This document shows positions 13,384-21,140 of a stretch of DNA of 21,361 bases, one piece after another. The stretch comes from an uncultured Collinsella sp. (GTDB taxonomy: Bacteria; Actinomycetota; Coriobacteriia; Coriobacteriales; Coriobacteriaceae). The notes under the pieces were generated by a model, which saw only the letters and a list, made by a program, of their open reading frames with translations, was not told the origin of the DNA and did not search any database. The stretch lies in NCBI GenBank assembly GCA_900541785.1, contig UQKY01000041.1:1-21361 (forward strand). Reading direction: 5' to 3'. Positions within the stretch are counted from its first letter, which is position 1. Every line of letters begins with the position of its first letter. The position numbers and the translations under genes are program-made.

Positions 13384-16300
13384 CTAGTGAGGCTTATCAG
13401 AATTGACCTTATTAGCGGTATCGGTTTCGAGCGCCGTGCGGCGGGCGCTGTAGGCGATAAGGCCGGCGCCTGCCGCGGCGAGTGCTGCAGCGGCTACCGT
13501 AAGGGGAGCGTTGACATCGCCCGTGCCCGCAAGCGCGCCCGCTTTTCCGGAGCGCTTGTTATTGCCGTGGTCCTTGCCACTGCCGGAGCTGCTTCCGCCG
13601 GAGCCGCCGCCCTTGTCAGTACCGCCGCCACTCGAGCCACCATCGCCGTCTGCTGTCATCGGGGCGTCGTGAAGTCCTATCGTATCCGCGCTGCCGCATA
13701 CGCCGACCTGAACTTCCGAGCGCTCGCATGCTGCGTCGGGCACATGAAGTTCGTGCAGCACGGCACCCAGCGCCGAGTTTGCGCCCGGTCGAATTTCCTC
13801 GAGCGTTACAGGATCGAGCGCCACCAGATTACGCGCCTTCGCATACAGCGTTACGCGTTTGCCCACTTCGTCGCTCCAACTCTCGGGAATGGCGAAGCTC
13901 ATGCGGAACTGTGCCGTGCAACCCGGTGCCAGCACGGCGTTGCCGTTGTCGGCTACCAGCGGGTGCGTTGCAAAACGTGCGCCCAGCGTCTCGAGCGCGT
14001 ACTTCACGTGTGCCATGTCGTTGGCCGAAGCGTCCTCGGCAAGCTCTGGATCGTAGATCGAAGCCATGCGTGCGTTCACTCCGAATCCGATGGATGCGCT
14101 GGAGAACGGCTGGCTGGAACCCTCTCGGTACAGATCGATCGTGCCGGCGGTCAGCAAGGTGTTGCCGTCGTTTCGCACCGTGACCATGAAGGATTCGCCT
14201 GCTGCCCCGGGCACCACCGCGCCCGAGGTAGCGACCGCGCCCGTCGGAGTGGCACACGCCACCAAGGGTACTTCGATGCCGTGCAGCTCCGCCTCGCTCT
14301 TCTCCGCGCTCACAATGTGCGTGGCGAGCGCGGAGAGCATGCCTCCCGACGTCAAAAATGTCGTTATCTGATCGATGGGATGGTCCAGCTCGCACATCAC
14401 GAACGGCTCCGTGAACAGATCGCCTGCCAAGGCGCTGGCGAAGATGCGGAAGTGCTTGCCCATCACTGCTATCGGGTTGCCTTCTTCGTCGTAGGTTTGC
14501 CCCACCTTGCCATCGGTGTTCTCTACGTACATCACGCACCGGCCGTTGTTGCTTGCGCTAAACGATGCCGGGCCACAGCCTGCGGCACCCACGGGCTGCG
14601 TTGCAAATGCCGATGCGCCTCGCGTCCAAGTAATATGCTGCAGTTGCTCGTTGACGGTTGCCAAAAAGCCCGAATGTTGTGGCCACGGCACCGCGTGGGG
14701 TACTGTGGCATCTGGTGGCATAACGCCCCAACCCGCGATGGACTGGCCGATCACGGCATACGATGCGCAGCCACAACCGTTTGCAGTTTCGTATGCAACG
14801 GACACCACCATTTTGCCGTTGATATTCTCGGGTACGCCCAGCTCGATGCTCGATGGCGCTTGCGGAAAGCGGAGGACCTGACGGAACGTGAGGCTGTCGC
14901 CCAAATCATCTGACCACAGGGTAAAGCACTCGAGCGAGACCTCTGCCTCGCTGCCGAGCGCCTTTTCTGCGGTGGTTCCGCGGCGGTGGAGGTAGGCACC
15001 CGACAGGCGCCCGTCGACTAGCGTCTTGCCCACCGTAATGCGTGGGCACTGCAGGCAATGGTAGCCATCCTCTTGCAGGCGGCCGCGCGAGATACTGCGC
15101 CACGACGTGTGCGATATCACGCGAACTCCGCCGTTGCTTATGCGCAGGCGCACAACGGACAGTATGCCGGCTGTGCTTGCCGTATCGAAAAGGGTGTTGT
15201 CGCCGTCGGGGCGCTCGCCCGAAACCAGCAGCACGTAGGCGTCCTGGTTTTCTCTTCCGTCCGTATATTCCACTACGTCGAAGTCGTAATCGAATATGCC
15301 GTCGCGCTCCACGTCGCCCTCGCCAAAGCCAAGGGGGAAGTCCACGGGCATGGGGGCAGACCACGTGCCGTTTGCCTTTGTGTGCACCACCAGGCGCGAG
15401 CGGCCATTGTCGTCGTAGCGCACCGAGGCGATACGGAACAGGCATTCTACGCCGGCGATCATTGCCAGCTTCATGTGAGCTTCGCTGAGCACGCCAGTAA
15501 ACAGCACGTTGTCGCTCGAGGGCTTGATGCCGCCACGCTCGTCCTCCGATACACCAGCAGAATTGGCGTTGGGGTCCGCAACGGCACCCTTCGCCTGCCC
15601 GATATGGGTGTACGCATACATCGGCGCGGCGTTTTCGTCGTTCTCTATCAGTGCATGGACGAAATGCTCGATTTGTCCCGTGTCGTCGCTTTCTGCATCT
15701 GCCTCGAGCTCAATGCGCGTGACCGCTTGATCCCAATCGCGCACGACGGGCGCGACGTTTATCGCGGTGGCTGCAACCTCGGCGCGTGCGAGTAGCTCGG
15801 CGTTGGTGACGATGGTGGCCGATGCGATAAATTGCGGCACGCCGCCCGCCTCGATGTTGCCGGGCGTGCCGAAGCAGGCATCCAGCGTGTAAGGCGTATC
15901 CCCACCCAATGCGAGCTCAGAGCGTTGGAGCACATACTGGTTGCCATTGTTCACCGACATATTCCACGAATCGAGGAGTGTGGGCCACGACCCCGACCAA
16001 GCCTTGGTGGTCCACTTGAACATCACAAACTGGAGTATCACATCGACATCGACGTCTGCACCCACGCGCAGTCGCGGAAGCTGGTGTCCATCTGCCTTCT
16101 CGTACCCAATGAACAGCGTGAGGGATGCAGCGCCGCGCACGGCAGACGAAGCGACGCCTGCAACGCCGGCTCCAAAGGTGACAGCAAGCCCGATCTGGAT
16201 AGTGAATGAGCCCGACGTGTTGGAATAGTCGAGCGAAATGTTTTTAAAAAACGCCGCGCCGCTGCCGTGCGTGTGGGCACCCACGGCGAGCGCCAGTTTT

Positions 16301-17751
16301 GCCAGCACCCAGGGGTTGACGTTTAGGAAAAACGGCACCGGTCCCAAGGTGAACTGCTCGGTCCAATTGAGGTCGGTTCTTACCTGGAAGAGGGCCTTAA
16401 TATTGCCGTATGCGGGGTCGTTGTTGTTGCCCCAGGTTTTGCCCACCCAATCGTAGGCGAGCGAGCCGTACAGCTGTGTGGCGATATCCATCGTGAACAG
16501 CAGCGTGCAATGGTGGCGAAGCAGCTTGGTGTTCCTTGGATCGGTGCCCGAACCGGCACTCATACTCTTGTACTGATTCCACTTCCCCTCCATTTCGTCG
16601 AGGTAGCGGTTTGCCTGCTTGGCACCCGACTCACGCGGTGACTTCTTCCAGTACTCCGGATCCGGATTGCCCGAATCGTTTATGTAACCGACCGGTTTGT
16701 ATCCTCCGCCAAACAGCACGTATCCGGCAAACGAGAAATCGAACAGAATGGGGAACGCGGGCATCCAGCAGGTGAACTTGTTGCCGCCAATGCCGGGAAA
16801 CGCCGCTGGGAAATCAAACGGGGTGATCTCTTGGTCCATGGTGGTGGGAATGATGGTGGTCGAGCCCGATTCTGCCTTTGCAGCCGGCGCGGTGACAACG
16901 GCCATGGGGGAGGAGAGTGTATAGGTCTTGCCCTGGTAGTCGAGCACAAAGCGCAGCTTGCATCCTTCTTCCAGAAGGCCCGACGCTGCATCGAGGAACG
17001 TGTCTTCAAGCGTGAACGTTGCCAGATGATCCGCGCCCGATGCGCTGGCCTTGACTTGGCCAATCTGCGTGACGGTTTCGGGTGAGCTGCCCGCGGCAGG
17101 CGTCACCTTGTTGATGCGCAGCGTTGCCTGTCCACCCTGTGGCAGATGTGCCTGCACGGTAAAGGCGTGCGTATCGGGCTGGTCGTTTGCTGCTTCGTCC
17201 GCTGGCATTGCCATAAACGTAGCGTCGGCGTACTGGATGTCCCATTCGTCAAACGTGAGCTGGCGAAAGTACGGCTGACCATCGGAGAGTGGACGCGTGG
17301 GAGCGGTAATGGCAGTACCGCCCTGGATACGCGCGAGGGGAATCTCGACATCGCGGTAGCCTGCCATGCTAATGGAGATGCCGCCGTTAAAGTCGTACGC
17401 GTCGAGAAGCGTCGTCTCGTCCACGTAGCCTTCCGAAAGCGGCGCGACCTCAAAGATGGCCGTGCCTTCGTCATCGGTCGTGGCGGCGAGCTGCTTGCCC
17501 GCGGCGTAGCGCGACGTGAGCGTGACCTTGGCGCCTGCGATGGGCGTATTCTTGTTGGCGACATCGACCACGACCACACCAAACATGGTGCGCGAGAGAA
17601 CGAGCACCCTGAAGGGGTCTTCTTCGTCGGCATAGGCTTCGGTGGGCGCGAACGGCAATATGAAGGCGTTTGCGCTTCCCGGCACGCGCGGCAACATAAT
17701 GCTCGCCAGCGAGGATGCTCCGGCAACAAGTAACGAACGGCGATCAAGCAT
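13384..17751 (-). CDS. Very large exported, probably sortase-anchored surface protein (1455 residues)
   Basis: The start is taken at ATG 17751 because MLDRRSLLVAGASSLASIML is a complete export signal: twin-arginine-like R4-R5 before a hydrophobic stretch, ending at an AxA site (GSANA, ~29, or TEAYA, ~42, before DEEDPF). The frame stays open upstream to 17928, but that part is not signal-like. Residues ~55-100 form a Cna-B/carboxypeptidase-regulatory-like beta domain (TPIAGAKVTLTSRYAAGKQL). The middle (350-700) is rich in aromatic and Gly residues with no recognised fold; the second half is beta-rich with repeated short 'VRLRISNGG'-like strands. A Gly/Ser linker (DGDGGSSGGGTDKGGGSG) leads to LAGTG (1407-1411), a hydrophobic helix and ARR. 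The role is unknown; cell-surface display is inferred. Confidence 0.85.
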   Translation of the reverse strand: MLDRRSLLVAGASSLASIMLPRVPGSANAFILPFAPTEAYADEEDPFRVLVLSRTMFGVVVVDVANKNTPIAGAKVTLTSRYAAGKQLAATTDDEGTAIFEVAPLSEGYVDETTLLDAYDFNGGISISMAGYRDVEIPLARIQGGTAITAPTRPLSDGQPYFRQLTFDEWDIQYADATFMAMPADEAANDQPDTHAFTVQAHLPQGGQATLRINKVTPAAGSSPETVTQIGQVKASASGADHLATFTLEDTFLDAASGLLEEGCKLRFVLDYQGKTYTLSSPMAVVTAPAAKAESGSTTIIPTTMDQEITPFDFPAAFPGIGGNKFTCWMPAFPILFDFSFAGYVLFGGGYKPVGYINDSGNPDPEYWKKSPRESGAKQANRYLDEMEGKWNQYKSMSAGSGTDPRNTKLLRHHCTLLFTMDIATQLYGSLAYDWVGKTWGNNNDPAYGNIKALFQVRTDLNWTEQFTLGPVPFFLNVNPWVLAKLALAVGAHTHGSGAAFFKNISLDYSNTSGSFTIQIGLAVTFGAGVAGVASSAVRGAASLTLFIGYEKADGHQLPRLRVGADVDVDVILQFVMFKWTTKAWSGSWPTLLDSWNMSVNNGNQYVLQRSELALGGDTPYTLDACFGTPGNIEAGGVPQFIASATIVTNAELLARAEVAATAINVAPVVRDWDQAVTRIELEADAESDDTGQIEHFVHALIENDENAAPMYAYTHIGQAKGAVADPNANSAGVSEDERGGIKPSSDNVLFTGVLSEAHMKLAMIAGVECLFRIASVRYDDNGRSRLVVHTKANGTWSAPMPVDFPLGFGEGDVERDGIFDYDFDVVEYTDGRENQDAYVLLVSGERPDGDNTLFDTASTAGILSVVRLRISNGGVRVISHTSWRSISRGRLQEDGYHCLQCPRITVGKTLVDGRLSGAYLHRRGTTAEKALGSEAEVSLECFTLWSDDLGDSLTFRQVLRFPQAPSSIELGVPENINGKMVVSVAYETANGCGCASYAVIGQSIAGWGVMPPDATVPHAVPWPQHSGFLATVNEQLQHITWTRGASAFATQPVGAAGCGPASFSASNNGRCVMYVENTDGKVGQTYDEEGNPIAVMGKHFRIFASALAGDLFTEPFVMCELDHPIDQITTFLTSGGMLSALATHIVSAEKSEAELHGIEVPLVACATPTGAVATSGAVVPGAAGESFMVTVRNDGNTLLTAGTIDLYREGSSQPFSSASIGFGVNARMASIYDPELAEDASANDMAHVKYALETLGARFATHPLVADNGNAVLAPGCTAQFRMSFAIPESWSDEVGKRVTLYAKARNLVALDPVTLEEIRPGANSALGAVLHELHVPDAACERSEVQVGVCGSADTIGLHDAPMTADGDGGSSGGGTDKGGGSGGSSSGSGKDHGNNKRSGKAGALAGTGDVNAPLTVAAAALAAAGAGLIAYSARRTALETDTANKVNSDKPH

Positions 17752-17908
17752 CTTTGGCTCCCATCCCGCAAACATCGGAGGAAATAATCCTATTTTGCGA
17801 GAAGGTGCCCCGTGGCGGTAGTGTCGTTCCATGGCCAAAATGTCCAATTTGAGCGCGCGAAATCGCCAGGCCCCCGGAGCGCTTTCGATACGCCGGGCAG
17901 TCTGGCCG

Positions 17909-18913
17909 CTAGCGCAACATGTGGGCAATCAGCTCGGCGCGAGTTCCGATACCAAGCTTGGCATACACTCCTGATAGGCGGTTTTTAACGGTGCCCGGCG
18001 ATACTCCCATGTGGCGTGCGATTTCAGCGTTGGTCCATCCGCGGCAGGCGAGCATGGCCATGGTGAACTCCGTGGTCGTTAAATCGTCGGCCACGTCCTC
18101 GCCCGAATCGGGGTTGTGGATGCGCCGCCAGCCGTAGCTGAAGCGGTACGTGATCTCGATGATGCGAGCGAAATCGTCGGGGTATTGCGATTTTAAGCAC
18201 GCCTCGATAAGCCCCTGCAAAAGGCCGTGGTGCTCGCCGATGAGCTCGATAAGGCCGTCAGGGCGCGCAATGTTCCAGGCGGTTCCGAAGTGTGCCTTTG
18301 CGGCGTCGATATCCTTGAGGCTCATGCATGCCATGGAAGCCGACAGGTGCAGGAACAGCTCCGAGATGGGATAGCTTCCCTGTTTCATGATCAGGGCGTT
18401 TTCCGCCATGCCCAGACTGCGGCCATATTCGCCGCGCAGGTACAAGGCGTGCGCCATCACGTAGCTGGCGAACAGGCGCAGGCCTTCGGGCAGATGCGCC
18501 GCAAGCGGATAAAACTCTTCGGCGGAATACGGGGAAGGCAAGTGCAGCAGGACGCTCGCGGCGGAGGCGAACAGGATGTGCGTGGCGTGGACGGCGGGCG
18601 ATTCCTCGTCAGTTGGCGTATCGAGGATGCCAGCAAGGCAACGGCGGGCATCGGCGATACGGTTGAGCGACAGACTGGCATATCCGCAGATAAGGCATGC
18701 GGAATAGCGCAGTGCGGGGTCGGTGGCGTCAAGATAGGGGCGCGCCGTCTTGGCAGCGAGGGCGGCCTGTCCGCGAAAGTATAGAGCTTCTGCCGCGGCA
18801 ATGGCGCGCGAATCGGGGTCGGAAATGCCTGCAACCGCAGCGTCAATCTGCCCCGGCACAAAGGCGGTGCACATCAACGGCATAGGAACGCGTGGGTAGC
18901 CATCGCAGTCCAT
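17909..18913 (-). CDS. LuxR-type HTH transcriptional regulator
   Basis: This 334-residue protein has a C-terminal LuxR/FixJ helix-turn-helix: LTTTEFTMAMLACRGWTNAE, then IARHMGVSPGTVKNRLSGVY, then AKLGIGTRAELIAHML, with the recognition helix at VSPGTVKNRLSGVYAKLG. The N-terminal ~260 residues are helical and Ala/Leu-rich (AAAEALYFRGQAALAAKTAR; ALYLRGEYGRSLGMAENALI), like the TPR-type region of MalT-like or other large LuxR regulators; no receiver domain or Walker motif is seen. The ATG at 18913 has GGGAG seven bases upstream; a TTG eight codons earlier (18937) is the alternative. It lies 157 bases upstream of the giant surface-protein gene on the same strand and probably controls it. Confidence 0.85.
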   Translation of the reverse strand: MDCDGYPRVPMPLMCTAFVPGQIDAAVAGISDPDSRAIAAAEALYFRGQAALAAKTARPYLDATDPALRYSACLICGYASLSLNRIADARRCLAGILDTPTDEESPAVHATHILFASAASVLLHLPSPYSAEEFYPLAAHLPEGLRLFASYVMAHALYLRGEYGRSLGMAENALIMKQGSYPISELFLHLSASMACMSLKDIDAAKAHFGTAWNIARPDGLIELIGEHHGLLQGLIEACLKSQYPDDFARIIEITYRFSYGWRRIHNPDSGEDVADDLTTTEFTMAMLACRGWTNAEIARHMGVSPGTVKNRLSGVYAKLGIGTRAELIAHMLR

Positions 18914-18939
18914 CTTCCATCTCCCATCAGGTGGCAACT

Positions 18940-19155
18940 ATGCAGCAATTGTACTCCTGTTGCTCGGGACTGGAATTTTTGGGTATTGCCTACGATTATG
19001 CCGAACGCATAAAGGAAGAGTCTATTGGCGATGCTCTCAAGGTGGCTACCGAAGCCAAGCTGACCTCGATATTAGGAAAAATTGCCACCCCTGCAAAAAG
19101 CTCTGTCGCAGTGATGGGAAACGCATCTTCTGGGCATTCCGGCGTCTCCAGCTAG
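18940..19155 (+). CDS. Doubtful small ORF, 71 residues
   Basis: ATG at 18940 follows AGGTGG by five bases and reads MQQLYSCCSGLEFLGIAYDY, then AERIKEESIGDALKVATEAK, then LTSILGKIATPAKSSVAVMG, ending in NASSGHSGVSS. The middle is a plausible amphipathic helix, and codon use is less GC-rich than that of its neighbours. I recognise no family. It starts only 26 bases from the LuxR gene start on the opposite strand and has no visible promoter, because the upstream sequence is the LuxR coding region. It may be the tail of a lost gene rather than an intact one. Confidence 0.35.
   Translation: MQQLYSCCSGLEFLGIAYDYAERIKEESIGDALKVATEAKLTSILGKIATPAKSSVAVMGNASSGHSGVSS
18948..18969 (-). promoter_or_regulatory. 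Possible -10 region for the LuxR gene
   Basis: TACAAT on the leftward strand (18953-18948) lies 35 bases before the LuxR start. No good -35 hexamer stands at the right distance (a weak one at a 16-base spacing only). Confidence 0.25.
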
Positions 19156-19503
19156 CGCTGGACTGCTGCTGTCGCCTGCGCGTTGGCGAGCGGAGCGTGG
19201 GGACCGTCCGGCGACCAGCGGTGACGGGCGAGCCCTGCCGCGTGCGTGGGCCTCCATCGGCGTAGACCCATGACCCCTATGGCATCGGAGAAGTCCACCA
19301 TCGCGTCCAGGACCTTACCGTCCGGCACGCCCAGCCTAGCGGCTCCCTTGAACCCAAGGTTGAAGGGGGGTGTTGTACAAGGCATATGGGGCCGAGTGGA
19401 AGTGGATCAAAAGAGCGTTACTTGACGTTTCATGCATAATGCCAACCGCCCCGCGATATCACGTTCGCAGCGCGCAGGGGCCGGAGAATCTTCGCGATGA
19501 GAG
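19156..19503. other. Gene-free stretch, nothing recognised
   Basis: Between the doubtful small ORF and the PadR promoter I find no supported gene. A leftward frame (19152-19385) gives a peptide containing GVPDGKVLDAMVDFSDAIGV, but it has no ribosome site, no recognised domain and an unusual composition after it; it might be a remnant. GGGG- and C-rich runs occur at 19365-19372. No tRNA, terminator or clear repeat is seen. Confidence 0.5.
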
Positions 19504-19550
19504 TTGACGTCTAATACCTTGCATCGTATAGTGTGTATAGCATAGTATAT
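19504..19550 (+). promoter_or_regulatory. PadR-operon promoter with 9-bp repeats
   Basis: TTGACG (19504-19509), 17 bases, TATAGT (19527-19532). GTATAGTGT, GTATAGCAT and AGTATATGA (19526-19552) follow each other with a 9-bp period over and after the -10. This AT-rich repeat block in otherwise GC-rich DNA is a good place for the PadR protein to bind and repress its own operon. Confidence 0.65.
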
Positions 19551-19569
19551 GACGAGAGGAGGTGTGCGG

Positions 19570-19890
19570 ATGGAGGCACAGATGAAGCGCGGCTTCCTGG
19601 AGGCCTGCGTGCTCGCGGCCGTCTCCGGCGAGGAGTCCTACGGCTACCAGATCGTGAAGGACGTACCGGCGAGCATGGGGCTCACGGAGTCGACGCTCTA
19701 CCCGCTGCTCAAGCGCCTGGAGAAGGCCGGGTGCATCACGGCGCGCTCCGCCGAGCACAACGGGCGGCTGCGCCGGTACTACCGCATCACGGACGACGGG
19801 CGAGCGCGCATCGAGGAGTTCCTGGCTGAGTGGCCGTCCGTACGGGAGATTTACGCATACGTTGAGGAGGCGCACCATGACGCGCGATGA
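19570..19890 (+). CDS. PadR-family transcriptional regulator
   Basis: This 106-residue protein is a PadR winged helix: MEAQMKRGFLEACVLAAVSG, then EESYGYQIVKDV, then STLYPLLKRLEKAGCITARS, then GRLRRYYRITDDGRARIEEF. The motif STLYPLLKRLEKxG and the wing RRYYRIT are characteristic. The ATG at 19570 has GAGGAGG seven bases upstream; the ATG at 19549 precedes that site and is rejected. The end overlaps the next gene by 14 bases. In the common PadR/HAAS/DUF4097 arrangement, PadR represses the set and responds to antibiotics or envelope stress; the signal here is unknown. Confidence 0.94.
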   Translation: MEAQMKRGFLEACVLAAVSGEESYGYQIVKDVPASMGLTESTLYPLLKRLEKAGCITARSAEHNGRLRRYYRITDDGRARIEEFLAEWPSVREIYAYVEEAHHDAR

Positions 19891-20500
19891 GTTTCCGGGC
19901 CGGTTGGGCGAGCTGCTCGCCTGCCTGCCGGCCGAGCAGGTGGAGGAGACCAAGGCGTTCTATGCGGAGGCCATCGCCGACCGCATGGAGGACGGTATGA
20001 GCGAGGAGGAGGCCGTGGCCGCCATGGGCACGCCCGGCGAGGTGGCGAAGGCCACGCTCGACGACCTGCCCGCCGTGCCGCGCGCGATCGCGAGGACGCG
20101 CCGGCGCAGCACCGCGCTGCTGTGGGTGCTGGCCATCGTGGGCTCCCCGGTGTGGGTGCCGCTGCTCGCCGCCTTCGCCGCCGTGGCCGTCACGGTCTAT
20201 ATCTGCATCTGGGTGCTGGCGCTCTGCGTGTGGATCGTCGCGGTGGCACTCGGGGGCGTGGGCGTAGTTGGGCTCCTGCTTGCCGTAAGCGGCGTCATCA
20301 TCGGCCACTTCCCGTACGCCCTCGCCTCGGCGGGCGTGGGGCTCGGCCTCGTCGGCGTGGCGCTCTTCGTTGGTGCTGGCGCTTGGGCCGCCTCAAAACA
20401 AATTGCGCGCCTCTCGGCGCTCTGGGCGAGGAAGGCTGCCTCGCCCTTCTGGAAGGGTAAGGGCGAGAAGGGCGGCGCTGCCGCGCATCTCGCGGCGTAG
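19877..20500 (+). CDS. HAAS (DUF1700)-domain membrane protein
   Basis: This 207-residue protein has an N-terminal HAAS domain (residues 1-62: LGELLACLPAEQVEETKAFY, MSEEEAVAAMGTPGEVAKAT), the helical module that in relatives contacts a neighbouring PadR protein. A basic linker (RTRRR) leads to about four to five membrane helices (78-185), ending with a basic tail (WKGKGEKGG). The ATG at 19877 follows GAGGAGG at ideal spacing and overlaps the PadR stop by 14 bases, so the two are translated together. The family pairing with PadR is well established; the biochemical role is not. Confidence 0.9.
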   Translation: MTRDEFPGRLGELLACLPAEQVEETKAFYAEAIADRMEDGMSEEEAVAAMGTPGEVAKATLDDLPAVPRAIARTRRRSTALLWVLAIVGSPVWVPLLAAFAAVAVTVYICIWVLALCVWIVAVALGGVGVVGLLLAVSGVIIGHFPYALASAGVGLGLVGVALFVGAGAWAASKQIARLSALWARKAASPFWKGKGEKGGAAAHLAA

Positions 20501-20515
20501 AAAGGAGTGAGTACC

Positions 20516-20797
20516 ATGACCAGTGCGAAGAAGATCTACCTCGCCGTGGCGGGCGGGCTCGTTGCCGCGGGTGTTGTCCTCGCGGGCATTGGCTTTATCG
20601 CTTCGGGTTTCGACCCGGCCGTGTTCACAACCCAAGTCGACACGCGCTACAGCACCATCGTGCTCGGCGGCGTCGAGGTGGACGACCCGATGGGCCTCCC
20701 CCTCATCGAGCAGCTCGCCAATCTGGGCGAGATCGACACCTCCGGCATCACCGCGTCCGAGTCCCCTGCTGCTCCGGAGGCGCCCACCGCTCCCTAA
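20516..20797 (+). CDS. Short membrane-anchored protein, probably cut DUF4097-type third gene
   Basis: This 93-residue product has one N-terminal membrane helix (KIYLAVAGGLVAAGVVLAGI) followed by GFIASGFDPAVFTTQVDTRY and a short extracytoplasmic tail rich in Ala/Pro (ESPAAPEAPTAP). PadR-HAAS operons usually have a third gene for a DUF4097 beta-repeat protein with this same start. Here the protein ends before any beta-repeat domain, exactly where the transposase remnant begins, so it is likely truncated (inference). The start at 20516 uses AAGGAG eight bases upstream; a GTG at 20507 is possible. The stop is TAA. It lies 15 bases after the HAAS stop. Confidence 0.75.
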   Translation: MTSAKKIYLAVAGGLVAAGVVLAGIGFIASGFDPAVFTTQVDTRYSTIVLGGVEVDDPMGLPLIEQLANLGEIDTSGITASESPAAPEAPTAP

Positions 20798-21085
20798 GCA
20801 TAGCGCGCCCGGCGCCAGCCCGGGCGGGGCGAGCGGCAGTGACGAGCGCGCCTCGCGGACCCGGTTCTCGATCTCGCGCGGCGTGGACCTCGCGAGCCTG
20901 CGCGGGCGGCTACTGCGGTCGGACATGGGCTCTCCGGACCTGCTGCGGCGCAGCCACTTGCTCGCCGTCTGGCGGCTGACGCCCATCTGACGCGCGGTCT
21001 CGGCGACGCCGAGGCCGGACTCTATGCGCGAGACGAGCGTCTCGCGCCCCCTCGGGGTGAGCCTTGCGTTAGGATGTTGCTCCAT
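20798..21085 (-). pseudogene. IS481-type transposase, N-terminal remnant
   Basis: Leftward from ATG at 21085: MEQHPNARLTPRGRETLVSR, then IESGLGVAETARQMGVSRQT, then ASKWLRRSRSGE, then DRSSRPRRLARSTPREIENR. This is the helix-turn-helix start of IS481-family transposases (HxNARLTPxGR, GVSRQTxxKWxRR, DRSSRP). About 95 residues are present; the catalytic DDE core is missing. The frame runs on past 20798 only as antisense of the PadR-operon genes. The left joint coincides with the end of the 93-residue membrane gene, so the insertion with deletion probably cut that gene as well. Confidence 0.85.
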
Positions 21086-21140
21086 GGGAGGGCTCCTCTG
21101 CTGTTCGTCTAGACAACTCACAGCATGTGGGAGCCCTCCC
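21086..21140 (-). promoter_or_regulatory. 11-bp stem-loop covering the transposase ribosome site
   Basis: GGGAGGGCTCC (21086-21096) and GGAGCCCTCCC (21130-21140) are exact complements 33 nt apart. On the leftward transcript the 3' arm contains the AGGAG ribosome site and abuts the start codon at 21085. Read-through RNA coming from outside the element would hide the start; RNA started inside the loop would not. This is the known way several insertion sequences avoid activation by neighbouring promoters. Confidence 0.7.

Noticed and set aside
13387..15795. Long + strand frames over the surface-protein gene
   Set aside because: Cys/Arg/His-rich translations without ribosome sites or domains, antisense to a continuous 1455-codon gene with export and anchor signals.
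17752..17928. 59-codon upstream extension of the surface protein
   Set aside because: It would overlap the LuxR gene and place a non-signal-like Arg-rich segment before the export signal; the internal ATG at 17751 has a ribosome site.
19152..19385. 77-codon leftward frame
   Set aside because: No ribosome site, no recognised domain; kept only as a note in the gene-free stretch.
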